DNA of 64,000 bases from JALYNX01 sp963780755 (lineage in GTDB: Bacteria; Actinomycetota; Acidimicrobiia; Spongiisociales; ZC4RG35): assembly GCA_963780755.1 (NCBI GenBank), contig CAWACX010000001.1:682001-746000 (forward strand), written 5' to 3'. Both the position numbers and the translations under genes were made by a program. The notes under the pieces were generated by a model. It was not told the DNA's origin, did no database searches, and saw only the letters and a program-made list of their open reading frames with translations. Positions 1 to 8,982 of the stretch are shown here, in pieces (the stretch's first letter is position 1; each line of letters starts with the position of its first letter).

Positions 1-587
1 TTCATCTCTTCCTGGTCTTTGTCGGGTGCGTGGTGTGCCGAGATCAGCACCTTCTCCACTGCCACCGGCTGGGTCCCCTCGTAGTGCACCATGACCTGGG
101 TCTTCCCATCGGGTCGCAAGTAGTCGAGCTTGCCGGTCCGCCTCACTTCGGAGAGCCGCTCCGCCAAACGATGCGCGAGCTGGATCGGAAGCGGCATGAG
201 CTCCTCGGTCTCGTCGACCGCGAACCCGAACATCAACCCCTGGTCGCCCGCGCCGAGATCCCGATCGACTCCGGCCGCGATGTCGGCGCTCTGCCCGTGG
301 ACCCGGTCCTGGATCTCGAGGGTGTCAGCCGAGAAGTCGGGGTCGAAACCGTCGTAACCGATCTGGTCCACGGTGTTCTTGACGATCCCTTCGACGTCGA
401 TCGGCCCGGCCGCGGTGATCTCTCCCCCGACCACGGCGAGACGAGTGGTGACGAACACCTCGCAGGCGACACGGGCTTGCGGGCTCGTGGCGAGGGCGGC
501 GTCGAGGACAGAGTCGGAGATGGCGTCTGCCACCTTGTCTGGATGACCTTCAGTCACCGATTCCGAAGTGAAATACCAGCGCTTCAT
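1..587 (-). CDS. metK: S-adenosylmethionine synthetase, C-terminal part outside the window
   Basis: Makes S-adenosylmethionine from methionine and ATP in the cytoplasm. The start ATG at 587 opens MKRWYFTSESVTEGHPDKVA, the family N-terminus with the ATP-binding GHPDK signature. About 195 of the usual ~400 codons are present, so the gene runs off the left edge. It is the last visible member of the run coaBC-metK and starts 12 bp after the coaBC stop, so it is probably cotranscribed with rpoZ and gmk. No SAM riboswitch fits in that gap. Identity is certain for the visible part. Confidence 0.97.
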   Translation of the reverse strand, partial: MKRWYFTSESVTEGHPDKVADAISDSVLDAALATSPQARVACEVFVTTRLAVVGGEITAAGPIDVEGIVKNTVDQIGYDGFDPDFSADTLEIQDRVHGQSADIAAGVDRDLGAGDQGLMFGFAVDETEELMPLPIQLAHRLAERLSEVRRTGKLDYLRPDGKTQVMVHYEGTQPVAVEKVLISAHHAPDKDQEEM

Positions 588-599
588 GGGTCGGTGAGG

Positions 600-1778
600 T
601 TAATCGCGCTTGGTGACGTCTTCACCGATGCGGTCCCAGAGCCTTTCGGCAACCTCCCGCTTGGAGAGGAGGGGCAGGTCCGCGGTGGAACCATCTCGTG
701 CGATGAAAACCACCCGGTTGGTGTCGGTCCCGAATCCCGAGCCCGGCTCGGTGACGTCGTTGTAGACCAGAAGATCGACCTTCTTGCGCCTGGCCTTCTC
801 GATTGCACGCTCCACTCCCCCGGTCTCGGCGGCGAACCCCACCGTGAACGGCGGATCCTCGCGGGAAACCACCGAGGCGAGAACGTCTGGTGTCGGAGCC
901 AGGTCGATCGAGCGGAGGCCATCGGTACGGGCGATCTTGGATTCGTGGGCCGACTCCGGCCTGAAGTCTGCCACCGCCGCGGCCATCACCGCGATCCGCG
1001 CGTCGACGCCGGACACGGCCTCCAGCATCTCCTGAGCGGTCTCCACTCTCACTACCTTGATCGAAGGGTGGACGGCCAGATCAGAGGTCGTGACCAGCGT
1101 CACGTCGTAGCCACGGCGCATTGCCTCTTCGGCGATGGCATGGCCCATCTTCCCCGACGACCGATTGCCCACGAAGCGGACCGGGTCGATCGGCTCCCGC
1201 GTCCCGCCTGCGGTGACCAGCACGGGAAGGCCTCGGCCCTCCCCACCCAAGAGGGTGCCGGCCGCCTCCACGATTTCGTCCGGTTCGACGACGCGTCCGA
1301 CCCCCACGTCCCCACCAGCAAGGGCGCCTGTCTCCGGCCCCACGATGTGGTGCCCGTCCTTCCTCAACACTTCGATGTTGCGACGCGTCGCAGGGTGCTC
1401 CCACATCTCGGTGTGCATGGCCGGTGCGAGCAGCACAGGGGCTCGTGTCGCGAGCAGGGTTGCACTCACCGCGTCCGACGAGATCCCCGACGCCAGGCGG
1501 CCCAGCGTGGCTGCCGTTGCCGGGGCCACGATGACCAGGTCGGCCCAGCGGGCCAGTTCGGTGTGTGGCGACACCGACTCGTCATCGAAGAGGGAGACCA
1601 CGGGATGGTGGCCGGTGATCGCCGAGAAGGTCTGGGGGCCGATGAACTCGGTGGCGGAAGCGGAAAGAACCACTTTGACCTCGGCGCCGGCGTCGACCAG
1701 CCGGCGAGCGAGGTAGGCGGACTTATAAGCGGCTACCCCCCCGGTGACACAGAGGACGACTCGCCTCCGGTTGAGCAC
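600..1778 (-). CDS. coaBC: Bifunctional phosphopantothenoylcysteine decarboxylase / phosphopantothenate-cysteine ligase
   Basis: Two consecutive steps of coenzyme A synthesis: ligation of cysteine to 4'-phosphopantothenate, then decarboxylation to phosphopantetheine. 392 aa, normal for the fused enzyme. The N-terminal CoaC flavoprotein half opens VVLCVTGGVAAYKSA and carries the catalytic-His region HTELARWAD. The C-terminal CoaB half has the NRSSGKMG nucleotide loop and the lysine-rich KKVDLLVYNDV segment. Where E. coli Dfp has the ACG cysteine of the CoaC flap, this protein reads AGGDVGVGR, so the cysteine is absent. The start is GTG at 1778, 11 bp after rpoZ, the common actinobacterial order gmk-rpoZ-coaBC-metK. 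Confidence 0.95.
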   Translation of the reverse strand: MLNRRRVVLCVTGGVAAYKSAYLARRLVDAGAEVKVVLSASATEFIGPQTFSAITGHHPVVSLFDDESVSPHTELARWADLVIVAPATAATLGRLASGISSDAVSATLLATRAPVLLAPAMHTEMWEHPATRRNIEVLRKDGHHIVGPETGALAGGDVGVGRVVEPDEIVEAAGTLLGGEGRGLPVLVTAGGTREPIDPVRFVGNRSSGKMGHAIAEEAMRRGYDVTLVTTSDLAVHPSIKVVRVETAQEMLEAVSGVDARIAVMAAAVADFRPESAHESKIARTDGLRSIDLAPTPDVLASVVSREDPPFTVGFAAETGGVERAIEKARRKKVDLLVYNDVTEPGSGFGTDTNRVVFIARDGSTADLPLLSKREVAERLWDRIGEDVTKRD

Positions 1779-1789
1779 GACGTCGTTGC

Positions 1790-2011
1790 CTATTCCTCGA
1801 CGGTGTCGACCGAGACCTTGCCCTCGGCTATTTCCTCCATCGCAATGGTCAAAGGCTTGCGTGAGAGCGTGTGGACCTGAGGCGGGACGAACTCGCCGTA
1901 GCCCACGCCGAGCTGGTGGAAGTAGCTGTTGATCTGGCGGGCCCGGCGCGCCGAAACGACGACGGTGGCGAACCGGTTTCCGATCTGGTCGATCACTTGT
2001 TCGAGTTTCAT
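1790..2011 (-). CDS. rpoZ: RNA polymerase omega subunit
   Basis: Small RNA polymerase subunit that chaperones beta-prime. 73 aa, starting MKLEQVIDQIGNRFATVVVS, followed by ARRARQINSYFHQLG, the conserved RAxQI region that contacts beta-prime. C-terminal residues such as KPLTIAMEEIAEGKV match the actinobacterial form. The ATG at 2011 overlaps the gmk stop in an ATGA arrangement, so translation is probably coupled to gmk. Confidence 0.95.
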   Translation of the reverse strand: MKLEQVIDQIGNRFATVVVSARRARQINSYFHQLGVGYGEFVPPQVHTLSRKPLTIAMEEIAEGKVSVDTVEE

Positions 2012-2601
2012 GGATCCTTCGATTGGGGGGATGGGGACAGGTTACCCGAAGCCTTGCCGGTAATCAGCCCCTCGATCTCCCCTACCGCCCGGTCCAGGTG
2101 GTCGTTGACCACTATGTGGTCGAACAGGCCCGGCGCTTCCTCGATCTCGGTCTCGGCGATCTCCAGCCGATCCTCGATATCGGCGGCGGAGGTGTCGCCC
2201 CGTCGCCACAGCCGCCGCTCCAACTCTTCGATCGAAGGGGGAGCCACGAAGAACATCAATGCGTCAGGGCGATTGTCACGCACCTGACGGGCGCCCTGGA
2301 TCTCGATCTCGAGAAGGATGTCCCGCCCCGCCGCTATCGCGGCGTCGACGCCCGCTTTCGGAGTGCCGTAGAAACGATTGTTGTACGTGGCCCACTCCAG
2401 GAAGTCGCCGCCCTCGATCATCACCTCGAAATCCCTGCGGCTGATGAAGTCGTAGTGGTCGCCATGCCGTTCCCCGGGCCGGGGAAGGCGAGTTGTGGCC
2501 GATACCGAAAAGTCGATGTCCAACCGATCGAGCAGCTCGCGGACGATGCTCGACTTACCTGAACCGGAAGGCCCCGACACCACGAGCAGCCTCCCGCTCA
2601 C
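2008..2601 (-). CDS. gmk: Guanylate kinase
   Basis: Phosphorylates GMP to GDP. 197 aa with the P-loop GPSGSGKSS at about residues 9-17, followed by the GMP-binding region TTRLPRPGERHGDHYDFIS. The GTG start at 2601 follows the mihF TGA by one base; an ATG two bases upstream is immediately followed by a stop. The 3' end overlaps rpoZ by 4 bp. The mihF-gmk-rpoZ order is a standard actinobacterial arrangement and here it extends the pyrimidine operon. Confidence 0.97.
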   Translation of the reverse strand: MSGRLLVVSGPSGSGKSSIVRELLDRLDIDFSVSATTRLPRPGERHGDHYDFISRRDFEVMIEGGDFLEWATYNNRFYGTPKAGVDAAIAAGRDILLEIEIQGARQVRDNRPDALMFFVAPPSIEELERRLWRRGDTSAADIEDRLEIAETEIEEAPGLFDHIVVNDHLDRAVGEIEGLITGKASGNLSPSPQSKDP

Positions 2602-2602
2602 A

Positions 2603-2917
2603 TCAAGAGAACTCGGCTAGAAGGGCCTCTTTCTGCTTCTCCCCCAGACCCCGGAGCCGTCGATTGGCGGCGATGCCCAGAGTCTCCATCATCCTCTTCG
2701 CCTTGATCTTCCCGATACCGGGCATGGAAGCGATGACTCGCTCCACCTTGAGGCCGGCGAGGATGTCATCGGTCTCGGCTTGTTTGACGAGATCGGACAG
2801 TCGGAGAGAGCCGGTCTTCAGGAGCTCCTTCACCTCGGCCCGCACCCGTCTTGCTTCTGCTGCCTTGGCCAGCGCCGCTCTTCGCTGCTCGTCGGTCAAC
2901 TGCGGTGGCTGCTGCAT
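2603..2917 (-). CDS. mihF: Actinobacterial integration host factor (mIHF type)
   Basis: Nucleoid-associated DNA-binding protein of the mIHF/sIHF family, unrelated in fold to E. coli IHF. 104 aa. The N-terminal basic helix RRAALAKAAEARRVRAEVK is followed by the helix-two-turn-helix VIASMPGIGKIKAKRMMETL and the terminal RRLRGLGEKQKEALL that bind DNA. A purine-rich SD (AGGGAAAGGGA) precedes the ATG. It lies between pyrF (56-bp gap) and gmk, the position seen in streptomycetes and mycobacteria. This family is restricted to actinobacteria, which helps place the organism. Confidence 0.95.
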   Translation of the reverse strand: MQQPPQLTDEQRRAALAKAAEARRVRAEVKELLKTGSLRLSDLVKQAETDDILAGLKVERVIASMPGIGKIKAKRMMETLGIAANRRLRGLGEKQKEALLAEFS

Positions 2918-2973
2918 TCCCTTTCCCTGTGGGGTGGATTGACCATAGCCACGCCACGCAGAGCGGGTCGGCT

Positions 2974-3675
2974 TCAGGGGGCAGACACTTTTGCGGCTTC
3001 TGCGGACATCGCGATAGCGGCGGCCACGACGTCGGTAGCGCTGGTTATGGGGCGGCCCACCACCACCCAGTCCGCCCCGGCAGAGAGCGCCTCGGACACT
3101 GTGGCCACTCTCCTCTGATCGTCTGTGGTGGACCCGGCCGGGCGTATGCCGGGTGCGACGACGGAGAGACCCGCCGCCGCCGTTTTGACCCTGGCGATCT
3201 CATCGACCGCACACACCACTCCCTCCGCACCGGAATCGCGTGCCAGCCTGGTCAACAACTCGACCTGGTCGGCGACCTCTCGGCTGAATCCGACATCATC
3301 GAGGCCGGAGTCGTCGAGTGAGGTGAGCACGGTTACCACCAACACTCCTGCCTCGCCGGTGGCCTCCTCGCCCAGGCCCGATACCGCAGCCGCGATCATC
3401 TCCCGACCACCCGACCCGTGCACCGTGATCCACCTCGCGCCCAACGCACCGAGGCGGCGTGCCGCGCCGTGCACCGTGTTGGGGATGTCATGCAGCTTGA
3501 CGTCGGCGAACACAGGGAGGCCAAACCGCCCGACGCTCTCGATGACGTTCGGGCCCGCACCCATCAGCAGCTCGAGGCCCACCTTGAAGCCACCGACGTG
3601 GGGAGCAAGAGACTCGGCCAACTCGAGGGCCTGCTCGGCCTCGGGGACGTCGAGTGCGACCAGGATCGGGCTCAC
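2974..3675 (-). CDS. pyrF: Orotidine 5'-phosphate decarboxylase
   Basis: Last step of UMP synthesis, decarboxylation of OMP. 233 aa. Catalytic motif FADVKLHDIPNTV at about residues 53-65 (the D-K-x-x-D array of the family), then a TIM-barrel ending in VVAPGIRP and VVGRPI, which bind phosphate. The start is GTG at 3675, sharing GTGA with the pyrD stop; a GTG directly before it (3678) is equally possible. The reading frame stays open far upstream, but that part lies inside pyrD and lacks family similarity. Confidence 0.95.
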   Translation of the reverse strand: MSPILVALDVPEAEQALELAESLAPHVGGFKVGLELLMGAGPNVIESVGRFGLPVFADVKLHDIPNTVHGAARRLGALGARWITVHGSGGREMIAAAVSGLGEEATGEAGVLVVTVLTSLDDSGLDDVGFSREVADQVELLTRLARDSGAEGVVCAVDEIARVKTAAAGLSVVAPGIRPAGSTTDDQRRVATVSEALSAGADWVVVGRPITSATDVVAAAIAMSAEAAKVSAP

Positions 3676-4589
3676 CACGGTCGAACGGCCCCGATCAACT
3701 CCGACACGTTCGTCACCCCGAGGCGCTCCATTTCGGCCACCAACTCGCGACCGATGCGGGCCCCCGCCTTGGGCTCGGCGAAATGGATCGTCCCCAGCCC
3801 GACGGCAACAGCTCCGGCCATCATGTACTCGACGACGTCCGTTCCGGACACCACTCCGCCGCATCCGACGATTGGCACATTCGGGATCGCAGTTGCCACC
3901 TCGTACACACAGCGCATGGCGATCGGCTTCAGGCCGGGACCGCTGTACCCGCCCACACCACCGGAGAGGAGTGGGCGCCGGTCATCGACCGAGACGCCGA
4001 ACCCAAGAGCGGTGTTGGTCAGCGTGAGGAAGTCGGCGCCGGCTGTGACACAGGCTGTGGCAACGTCGACGATGCGGTCGGCATTGGGAGAGAGCTTGGC
4101 GCCAACGGCGACGTCGACGGCGGAGCTGACCGCGGCTACGACCTCTCCTGCCCGCTCGGCGTCGAGGGCGAACATCCGCCCGTCGTCGAGATTGGGGCAC
4201 GACAGGTTGACCTCGACCGCCTCGACCCCTGCCGTCGCCAGACCTTTGGCGACCAACGCGAAGTCCTCCGCTGTGGAGCCCACCGCCGAGCCCCAGACCG
4301 GCACCCCCAGGCTCCCCATGATCGGCGTCATGGCCTCTGCCCAGTGCTCGATGCCCGGGTTCTGGATCCCGATCCCGTTCAGCATCCCCACCCCTCCAGG
4401 AGCGAGGCGAGGGGCGTCGCGACCGGGCCAGGGCACCGGGGACACCGACTTGGCGACTGCGGCGCCGTACGAGGCCACATCGGCGACGTCCGCCCACTCC
4501 CAGACCGAGCCCACCGTGCCGGACGCTGCGATCAGGGGCGACCGGAGCCGGATTGGCCCGAGATCGACGTTCAGATCGAGCGATGCCAT
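3672..4589 (-). CDS. pyrD: Dihydroorotate dehydrogenase, class 1 type
   Basis: Oxidises dihydroorotate to orotate on FMN. 305 aa, short, without the membrane-anchoring N-terminal extension of class 2 enzymes. The active-site loop reads EVNLSCPN, with the cysteine base of class 1 enzymes rather than the serine of class 2. FMN/phosphate motifs GCGGVVSGTDVVEYMMAGA and VGLGT are intact. Class 1B enzymes normally need the iron-sulfur flavoprotein PyrK, and no pyrK is found in this operon. It starts inside the last codons of carB (19-bp overlap) with AGGAG upstream and ends on the pyrF start. Confidence 0.92.
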   Translation of the reverse strand: MASLDLNVDLGPIRLRSPLIAASGTVGSVWEWADVADVASYGAAVAKSVSPVPWPGRDAPRLAPGGVGMLNGIGIQNPGIEHWAEAMTPIMGSLGVPVWGSAVGSTAEDFALVAKGLATAGVEAVEVNLSCPNLDDGRMFALDAERAGEVVAAVSSAVDVAVGAKLSPNADRIVDVATACVTAGADFLTLTNTALGFGVSVDDRRPLLSGGVGGYSGPGLKPIAMRCVYEVATAIPNVPIVGCGGVVSGTDVVEYMMAGAVAVGLGTIHFAEPKAGARIGRELVAEMERLGVTNVSELIGAVRPW

Positions 4590-7500
4590 TCCTGGAGGCT
4601 CCTCGGCCTGTTGATGGCCACCGGGCCGGCGCGCAGGCTCCGGGCAACGGCAAGGCCGCCCTGAATGGTCGTGACGCAGGGCACCGAGTGGACTCGAGCG
4701 GCGCGCCGGATCATCCTCCCGTCGGACCGGGCCCTCCCGCCACGGGGAGTGTTGATTACGAGTTGAACTTCGCCGTTCTCCAGGCGCTCGCCGATGTCCC
4801 GCGGGCCCTCCCCCACCTTGTTGACGCCTTCCGCCTCGACCGCGTGGTGGCGGAGGTAGCGCGCGGTGCCCTTGGTGGCGAGCAACTCGAATCCGAGCAT
4901 CGTGAACGCCTGGGCCACGGCGAGACCCATGGGCTTGTCCTTGTCGGCAAATGAGAGAAAGACCCGGCCATGGCTGGGGAGCACGTGGCCGGCCCCGAGC
5001 AGTGCCTTGGCGAAGGCGACACCAACATCGGAGCCAATCCCCATGACCTCTCCGGTGGCCTTCATCTCAGGCCCCAATATCGAGTCCTCCTCCGGGAAAC
5101 GGTCCCAGGGAAGTACGGCGTTCTTGACTGCCACGAACTCGGGGCGCTGGATCGAGACCGGGACGATGCCCTCTCTCCTCAACTCCTCGATCGACGAGCC
5201 CATCATCACCCGGGCCGCGATCCGGGCCAGCGGGACCGCTGTCGCCTTAGAAATGAACGGGACCGTCCTGCTCCCCCGGGGGTTGGCCTCGAGCAGATAG
5301 ACCTCGTCGCCCTTCACCGCGAATTGGAGGTTGATCAGCCCTCTCACGTCGAGCGCTGCAGAGAGCTCGCGGGTCGCGTTGAGGATCTCCTTGTGCGCTT
5401 CGTCGGAGATGGTCGGCGGCGGGGTCACGCAATCGGAGTCGCCGGAGTGGACCCCAGCTTCCTCGACGTGCTCCATGACGCCGCCCAGGAGCAGCTCGCT
5501 CCCGTCGTAGACGGCGTCGACATCGACTTCGACGGCGGCCTCGAGGAAGCGGTCGATCAGGATTGGGGCGCCCGTCAGCTCGGGGTTGCCCTCTCCGTAG
5601 ATCTCACGCACGTAGTCGGCCAACTCCTCGACGCTGTAGATCACACGCATCCCCCTCCCTCCGAGGACGAACGAGGGGCGCACCATGACCGGTAACCCGA
5701 CCTGGTCCACGACGTCGATTGCCTCGGCAACCGAAGAGGCCGAGCCCGCCGGGGGCTGGCGCAGGCCCAGCCCACGACAGAGCTCGGCAAACTGCTCCCG
5801 GTCCTCGGCAAGGGCGATCGAGGCCGGCGAGGTGCCCGCAATCGGCACCCCGGCCTCATACAGGGACGCGGCGAGGTTGAGCGGAGTCTGTCCCCCGAGT
5901 TGGACCACAACGGCCACCGGCTGCTCGGCCTCGATGACATCGAGGACGTCCTCGATGGTGAGCGGTTCGAAATAGAGCCGGTCCGAGGTGTCGTAGTCCG
6001 TGGACACGGTCTCGGGGTTGCAGTTGACCATCACCGTCTCATAGCCGGCCTCACCGATGGCAAACGAAGCATGGACACAGCAGTAGTCGAACTCGATGCC
6101 CTGACCGATCCGGTTCGGGCCCGATCCGAGCACGACTACTCGCGGCCGATCGGAGGGCAGCACCTCGGACTCGTCCTCGAATGTGCCGTACATGTAGGGA
6201 GTGACGGCCTCGAACTCCGCGGCGCAGGTGTCGACGGTCTTGTAGGTCCGGGTGATGCCGGCCGCGACCCGCAGCGACCGGACCTCGGATTCGTCCATCT
6301 CCCACAGGTAGCCGAGTTGGCGGTCGGAGAACCCGTAGCGCTTCGCCTCTCGGAACAGAGCGAGGTCGGCAGGGGACGACGACTCCAGCTCAGCCCTGAT
6401 CTCGCAGATCTCCGCAATCTGGTCGACGAACCACGGGTCGACGAAGCTCGTGGCCGCGACTCGGTCCACCGACCATCCCCGCCGCAACGCCTCGGCCATG
6501 GCGAACACGCGTGATGGCGAGGGTGTCTCCACCATCGACTCCAGCTCGGCCTCGTCGGCCGCCACCAGGGCATCTTCCATTGGATCCGCGTTGAGCCCGG
6601 CCCGTCCGATCTCCAGGCTGCGCAGTGCCTTCTGCAAGGCCTCGGGAAAGGTCCGCCCGATCGCCATCGCCTCGCCGACGCTCCGCATCGAGGTGCCGAG
6701 CCGGGTTGGCGCCGATGGGAACTTGTCGAAGTCGAACCGGGGCGCCTTGACCACCACGTAGTCGAGCGCAGGCTCGAAAGACGCTGGCGTGGCACCGGTG
6801 ATGTCATTGGCGATCTCGTCGAGGGTGAATCCGACAGCCAGCAGCGCTGCGATCTTAGCGATGGGAAAGCCGGTGGCCTTGGATGCCAGGGCCGAGGAGC
6901 GGCTCACCCGGGGATTCATCTCGATCACCAGGCGCCGCCCCGTTGCCGGGTCAACGGCGAACTGGACGTTGGAGCCGCCGGTCTCGACGCCGATGGCGCG
7001 GAGGACGGCGATCCCCTCGTCGCGCATCTCCTGATACTCACGATCAGAGAGGGTTTGAATCGGGGCCACTGTGATCGAGTCGCCGGTGTGGACCCCCATC
7101 GGGTCAAGGTTCTCGATGGAGCAGACGATCACCGCGTTGTCTTTGCGGTCCCGCATCACCTCGAGCTCGAACTCCTTCCACCCGTACACCGACTCCTCGA
7201 CGAGGATCTCGCCGACTGGTGATGTCGCCAGGCCGTTGCGTGCTACCTCGATGAAATGCTCCTCGTCCTCTGCGATGCCGGTCCCGCCGCCACCGAGGAT
7301 GAACGAGGGGCGGACCATCACCGGGAACCCGATCTCGTTGGCGATCTTCACCGCCTCCCCCATCGACCGGGCATATCCCGCCCTGGGCACTGCGAGGCCC
7401 GCAGCCTCCATCGTCTCCTTGAATCGGCCCCGGTCCTCTGCCTTCTCGATGACCTCGAGGTCGGCACCGATCATCTCAACCCCGTGGCGCTCGAGCACCC

Positions 7501-7816
7501 CGCTTCGGGCCAGGCTCGCTGCCACGTTCAGAGCGGTCTGTCCCCCAATGGTGGGGAGCAACGCATCGGGTTGCTCTCTGGCGATGATCTCGGCGACCAC
7601 GTCGGGTGTGATCGGCTCGATGTAGGTGGCGTCGGCGAACTCGGGGTCGGTCATGATCGTCGCCGGATTGGAATTGACCAGGACCACCCGATAGCCGTGA
7701 GCACGGAGGACCTTGGCGGCCTGCGTGCCCGAGTAGTCGAACTCGCAGGCCTGCCCGATGATGATCGGGCCCGAGCCGATGAGAAGGATGGAACGGATAT
7801 CGGCGCGCCCCGGCAC
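4571..7816 (-). CDS. carB: Carbamoyl-phosphate synthase large chain
   Basis: Makes carbamoyl phosphate from bicarbonate, ATP and ammonia delivered by CarA; feeds pyrimidines and arginine. 1081 aa, full length. Two ATP-grasp halves, each opening with a GSGP nucleotide loop (ILLIGSGPIIIGQ near residue 10; VVLGSGPNRIGQG near residue 560), carry MNPRVSRSSALASKATGFP and ANPRGSRTVPFISKATAVP. The C-terminal MGS regulatory domain starts at GRVFLSFADKDK. The start is GTG at 7816, in a TAGTG overlap with the carA stop and preceded by GAGGGGAG. The longer open frame upstream is antisense-like sequence inside carA. Confidence 0.97.
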   Translation of the reverse strand: MPGRADIRSILLIGSGPIIIGQACEFDYSGTQAAKVLRAHGYRVVLVNSNPATIMTDPEFADATYIEPITPDVVAEIIAREQPDALLPTIGGQTALNVAASLARSGVLERHGVEMIGADLEVIEKAEDRGRFKETMEAAGLAVPRAGYARSMGEAVKIANEIGFPVMVRPSFILGGGGTGIAEDEEHFIEVARNGLATSPVGEILVEESVYGWKEFELEVMRDRKDNAVIVCSIENLDPMGVHTGDSITVAPIQTLSDREYQEMRDEGIAVLRAIGVETGGSNVQFAVDPATGRRLVIEMNPRVSRSSALASKATGFPIAKIAALLAVGFTLDEIANDITGATPASFEPALDYVVVKAPRFDFDKFPSAPTRLGTSMRSVGEAMAIGRTFPEALQKALRSLEIGRAGLNADPMEDALVAADEAELESMVETPSPSRVFAMAEALRRGWSVDRVAATSFVDPWFVDQIAEICEIRAELESSSPADLALFREAKRYGFSDRQLGYLWEMDESEVRSLRVAAGITRTYKTVDTCAAEFEAVTPYMYGTFEDESEVLPSDRPRVVVLGSGPNRIGQGIEFDYCCVHASFAIGEAGYETVMVNCNPETVSTDYDTSDRLYFEPLTIEDVLDVIEAEQPVAVVVQLGGQTPLNLAASLYEAGVPIAGTSPASIALAEDREQFAELCRGLGLRQPPAGSASSVAEAIDVVDQVGLPVMVRPSFVLGGRGMRVIYSVEELADYVREIYGEGNPELTGAPILIDRFLEAAVEVDVDAVYDGSELLLGGVMEHVEEAGVHSGDSDCVTPPPTISDEAHKEILNATRELSAALDVRGLINLQFAVKGDEVYLLEANPRGSRTVPFISKATAVPLARIAARVMMGSSIEELRREGIVPVSIQRPEFVAVKNAVLPWDRFPEEDSILGPEMKATGEVMGIGSDVGVAFAKALLGAGHVLPSHGRVFLSFADKDKPMGLAVAQAFTMLGFELLATKGTARYLRHHAVEAEGVNKVGEGPRDIGERLENGEVQLVINTPRGGRARSDGRMIRRAARVHSVPCVTTIQGGLAVARSLRAGPVAINRPRSLQEWHRSI

Positions 7817-8982
7817 TAGGCGCTCCCCTCGATGAGTGCCACGAAATCGTCGAACAGTCCCTGTGCGTCCCTGGGGCCGGGAGCGGCCTCGGGGTGGTAT
7901 TGCACGGAGAACGCCGGGACGTCGACCAGGCGCATGCCCTCCAGCGTGCCGTCGTTGAGGTTCTGATGGGTCGGGATCACCTCTCCAAACTCTCCTCCGA
8001 CGCGGCCAGGGAGCAACTCGGGACCGACCAGACCCGCCCGGGCCGGCGGCGAGCCGTCGGACATGCTCCACAGGTCGACCGCAAATCCGTGGTTCTGGGA
8101 GGTGACTTCGACTTTCCCGTCGTCGAGCCGGCGTACGGGGTGATTGCCGCCATGGTGCCCGAACGCCAGCTTGTAGGTCCGGGCTCCCACGGCGAGGCCG
8201 AGCACCTGGTGCCCGAGGCAGATCCCGAACACCGGGACCTTGCCCAACAAGCCCTGGAGGGCCCGCGTGGTGTCCAGCAATGGCTCCGGGTCACCAGGCC
8301 CGTTGGAGACGAACACCCCAGCCGGGTGGAGGTCGAGGATCGCCTCGGCCCCGGTGTGCGCCGGCACCACGTCGACCGTGAATCCGCGCCTGGTGAGGTT
8401 GTGCAGGATGTCGCGCTTGATCCCGAGGTCGATGGCGACCACCCGCCCCCGGGCCGGCCGCGACGGCTCGACCCGGTAAGGAATGTCGGTGGTGACTCCC
8501 GAAACCAGGTCCTGTCCGTCCATCGTTGGCGCAGACGCCGCGATGGCCAGCAGCTCAGACCGATCGATATCGGCCCCCATGGCCACCGGCATCGCGCCCT
8601 TCTCCCGGATGTGACGGGTCAGCCTCCTGGTATCGACGTCGCTGATCGCCACGATGCCATGACGATGGAGGTATTCCCTAACCGAGCCTTCCGACCTCCA
8701 ACTCGAGTCCCGACGCGAGGTCGCCCTGGTCACAAACCCTGAGACCCGGGCTTTCGACGACTGATCGTCGTTCCCGGTGAGGCCGTAGTTCCCGATGTGC
8801 GAAGCGGTCATCACCACGACCTGGCCCGCGTAGGAGGGGTCGGTGAGGATCTCTTGATAGCCGGTCATGGAGGTGTTGAAGACGGCTTCACCCGTGGCCA
8901 CTCCCACGGCCCCGACCGAACGTCCCTCGAACACCTCGCCGTCGGCCGTGCAGAGCAAGGCGGGAGTGGTTCGCTCAGGCAC
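7816..8982 (-). CDS. carA: Carbamoyl-phosphate synthase small (glutaminase) chain
   Basis: Hydrolyses glutamine and channels ammonia to CarB. 388 aa from the chosen GTG. The N-terminal domain has NTSMTGYQEILTDPSY. The C-terminal class I amidotransferase domain has the nucleophile VFGICLGHQVLGLA and the His-Glu pair in QYHPEAAPGP. Three in-frame starts exist: TTG 8997, ATG 8991, GTG 8982. GTG 8982 is preferred because GAGG sits 9 nt upstream of it, whereas the same GAGG abuts the ATG. The gene overlaps the end of pyrC by 8 bp. Confidence 0.95.
   Translation of the reverse strand: MPERTTPALLCTADGEVFEGRSVGAVGVATGEAVFNTSMTGYQEILTDPSYAGQVVVMTASHIGNYGLTGNDDQSSKARVSGFVTRATSRRDSSWRSEGSVREYLHRHGIVAISDVDTRRLTRHIREKGAMPVAMGADIDRSELLAIAASAPTMDGQDLVSGVTTDIPYRVEPSRPARGRVVAIDLGIKRDILHNLTRRGFTVDVVPAHTGAEAILDLHPAGVFVSNGPGDPEPLLDTTRALQGLLGKVPVFGICLGHQVLGLAVGARTYKLAFGHHGGNHPVRRLDDGKVEVTSQNHGFAVDLWSMSDGSPPARAGLVGPELLPGRVGGEFGEVIPTHQNLNDGTLEGMRLVDVPAFSVQYHPEAAPGPRDAQGLFDDFVALIEGSA

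Noticed and set aside
30..1880. Long plus-strand open frame of 616 codons opposite metK, coaBC and rpoZ
   Set aside because: Its translation is His/Arg/Asp-rich antisense sequence without family similarity, and the minus-strand frames are clear housekeeping genes. Similar long antisense frames at 20534-22351 and 28044-29861 were rejected for the same reason.
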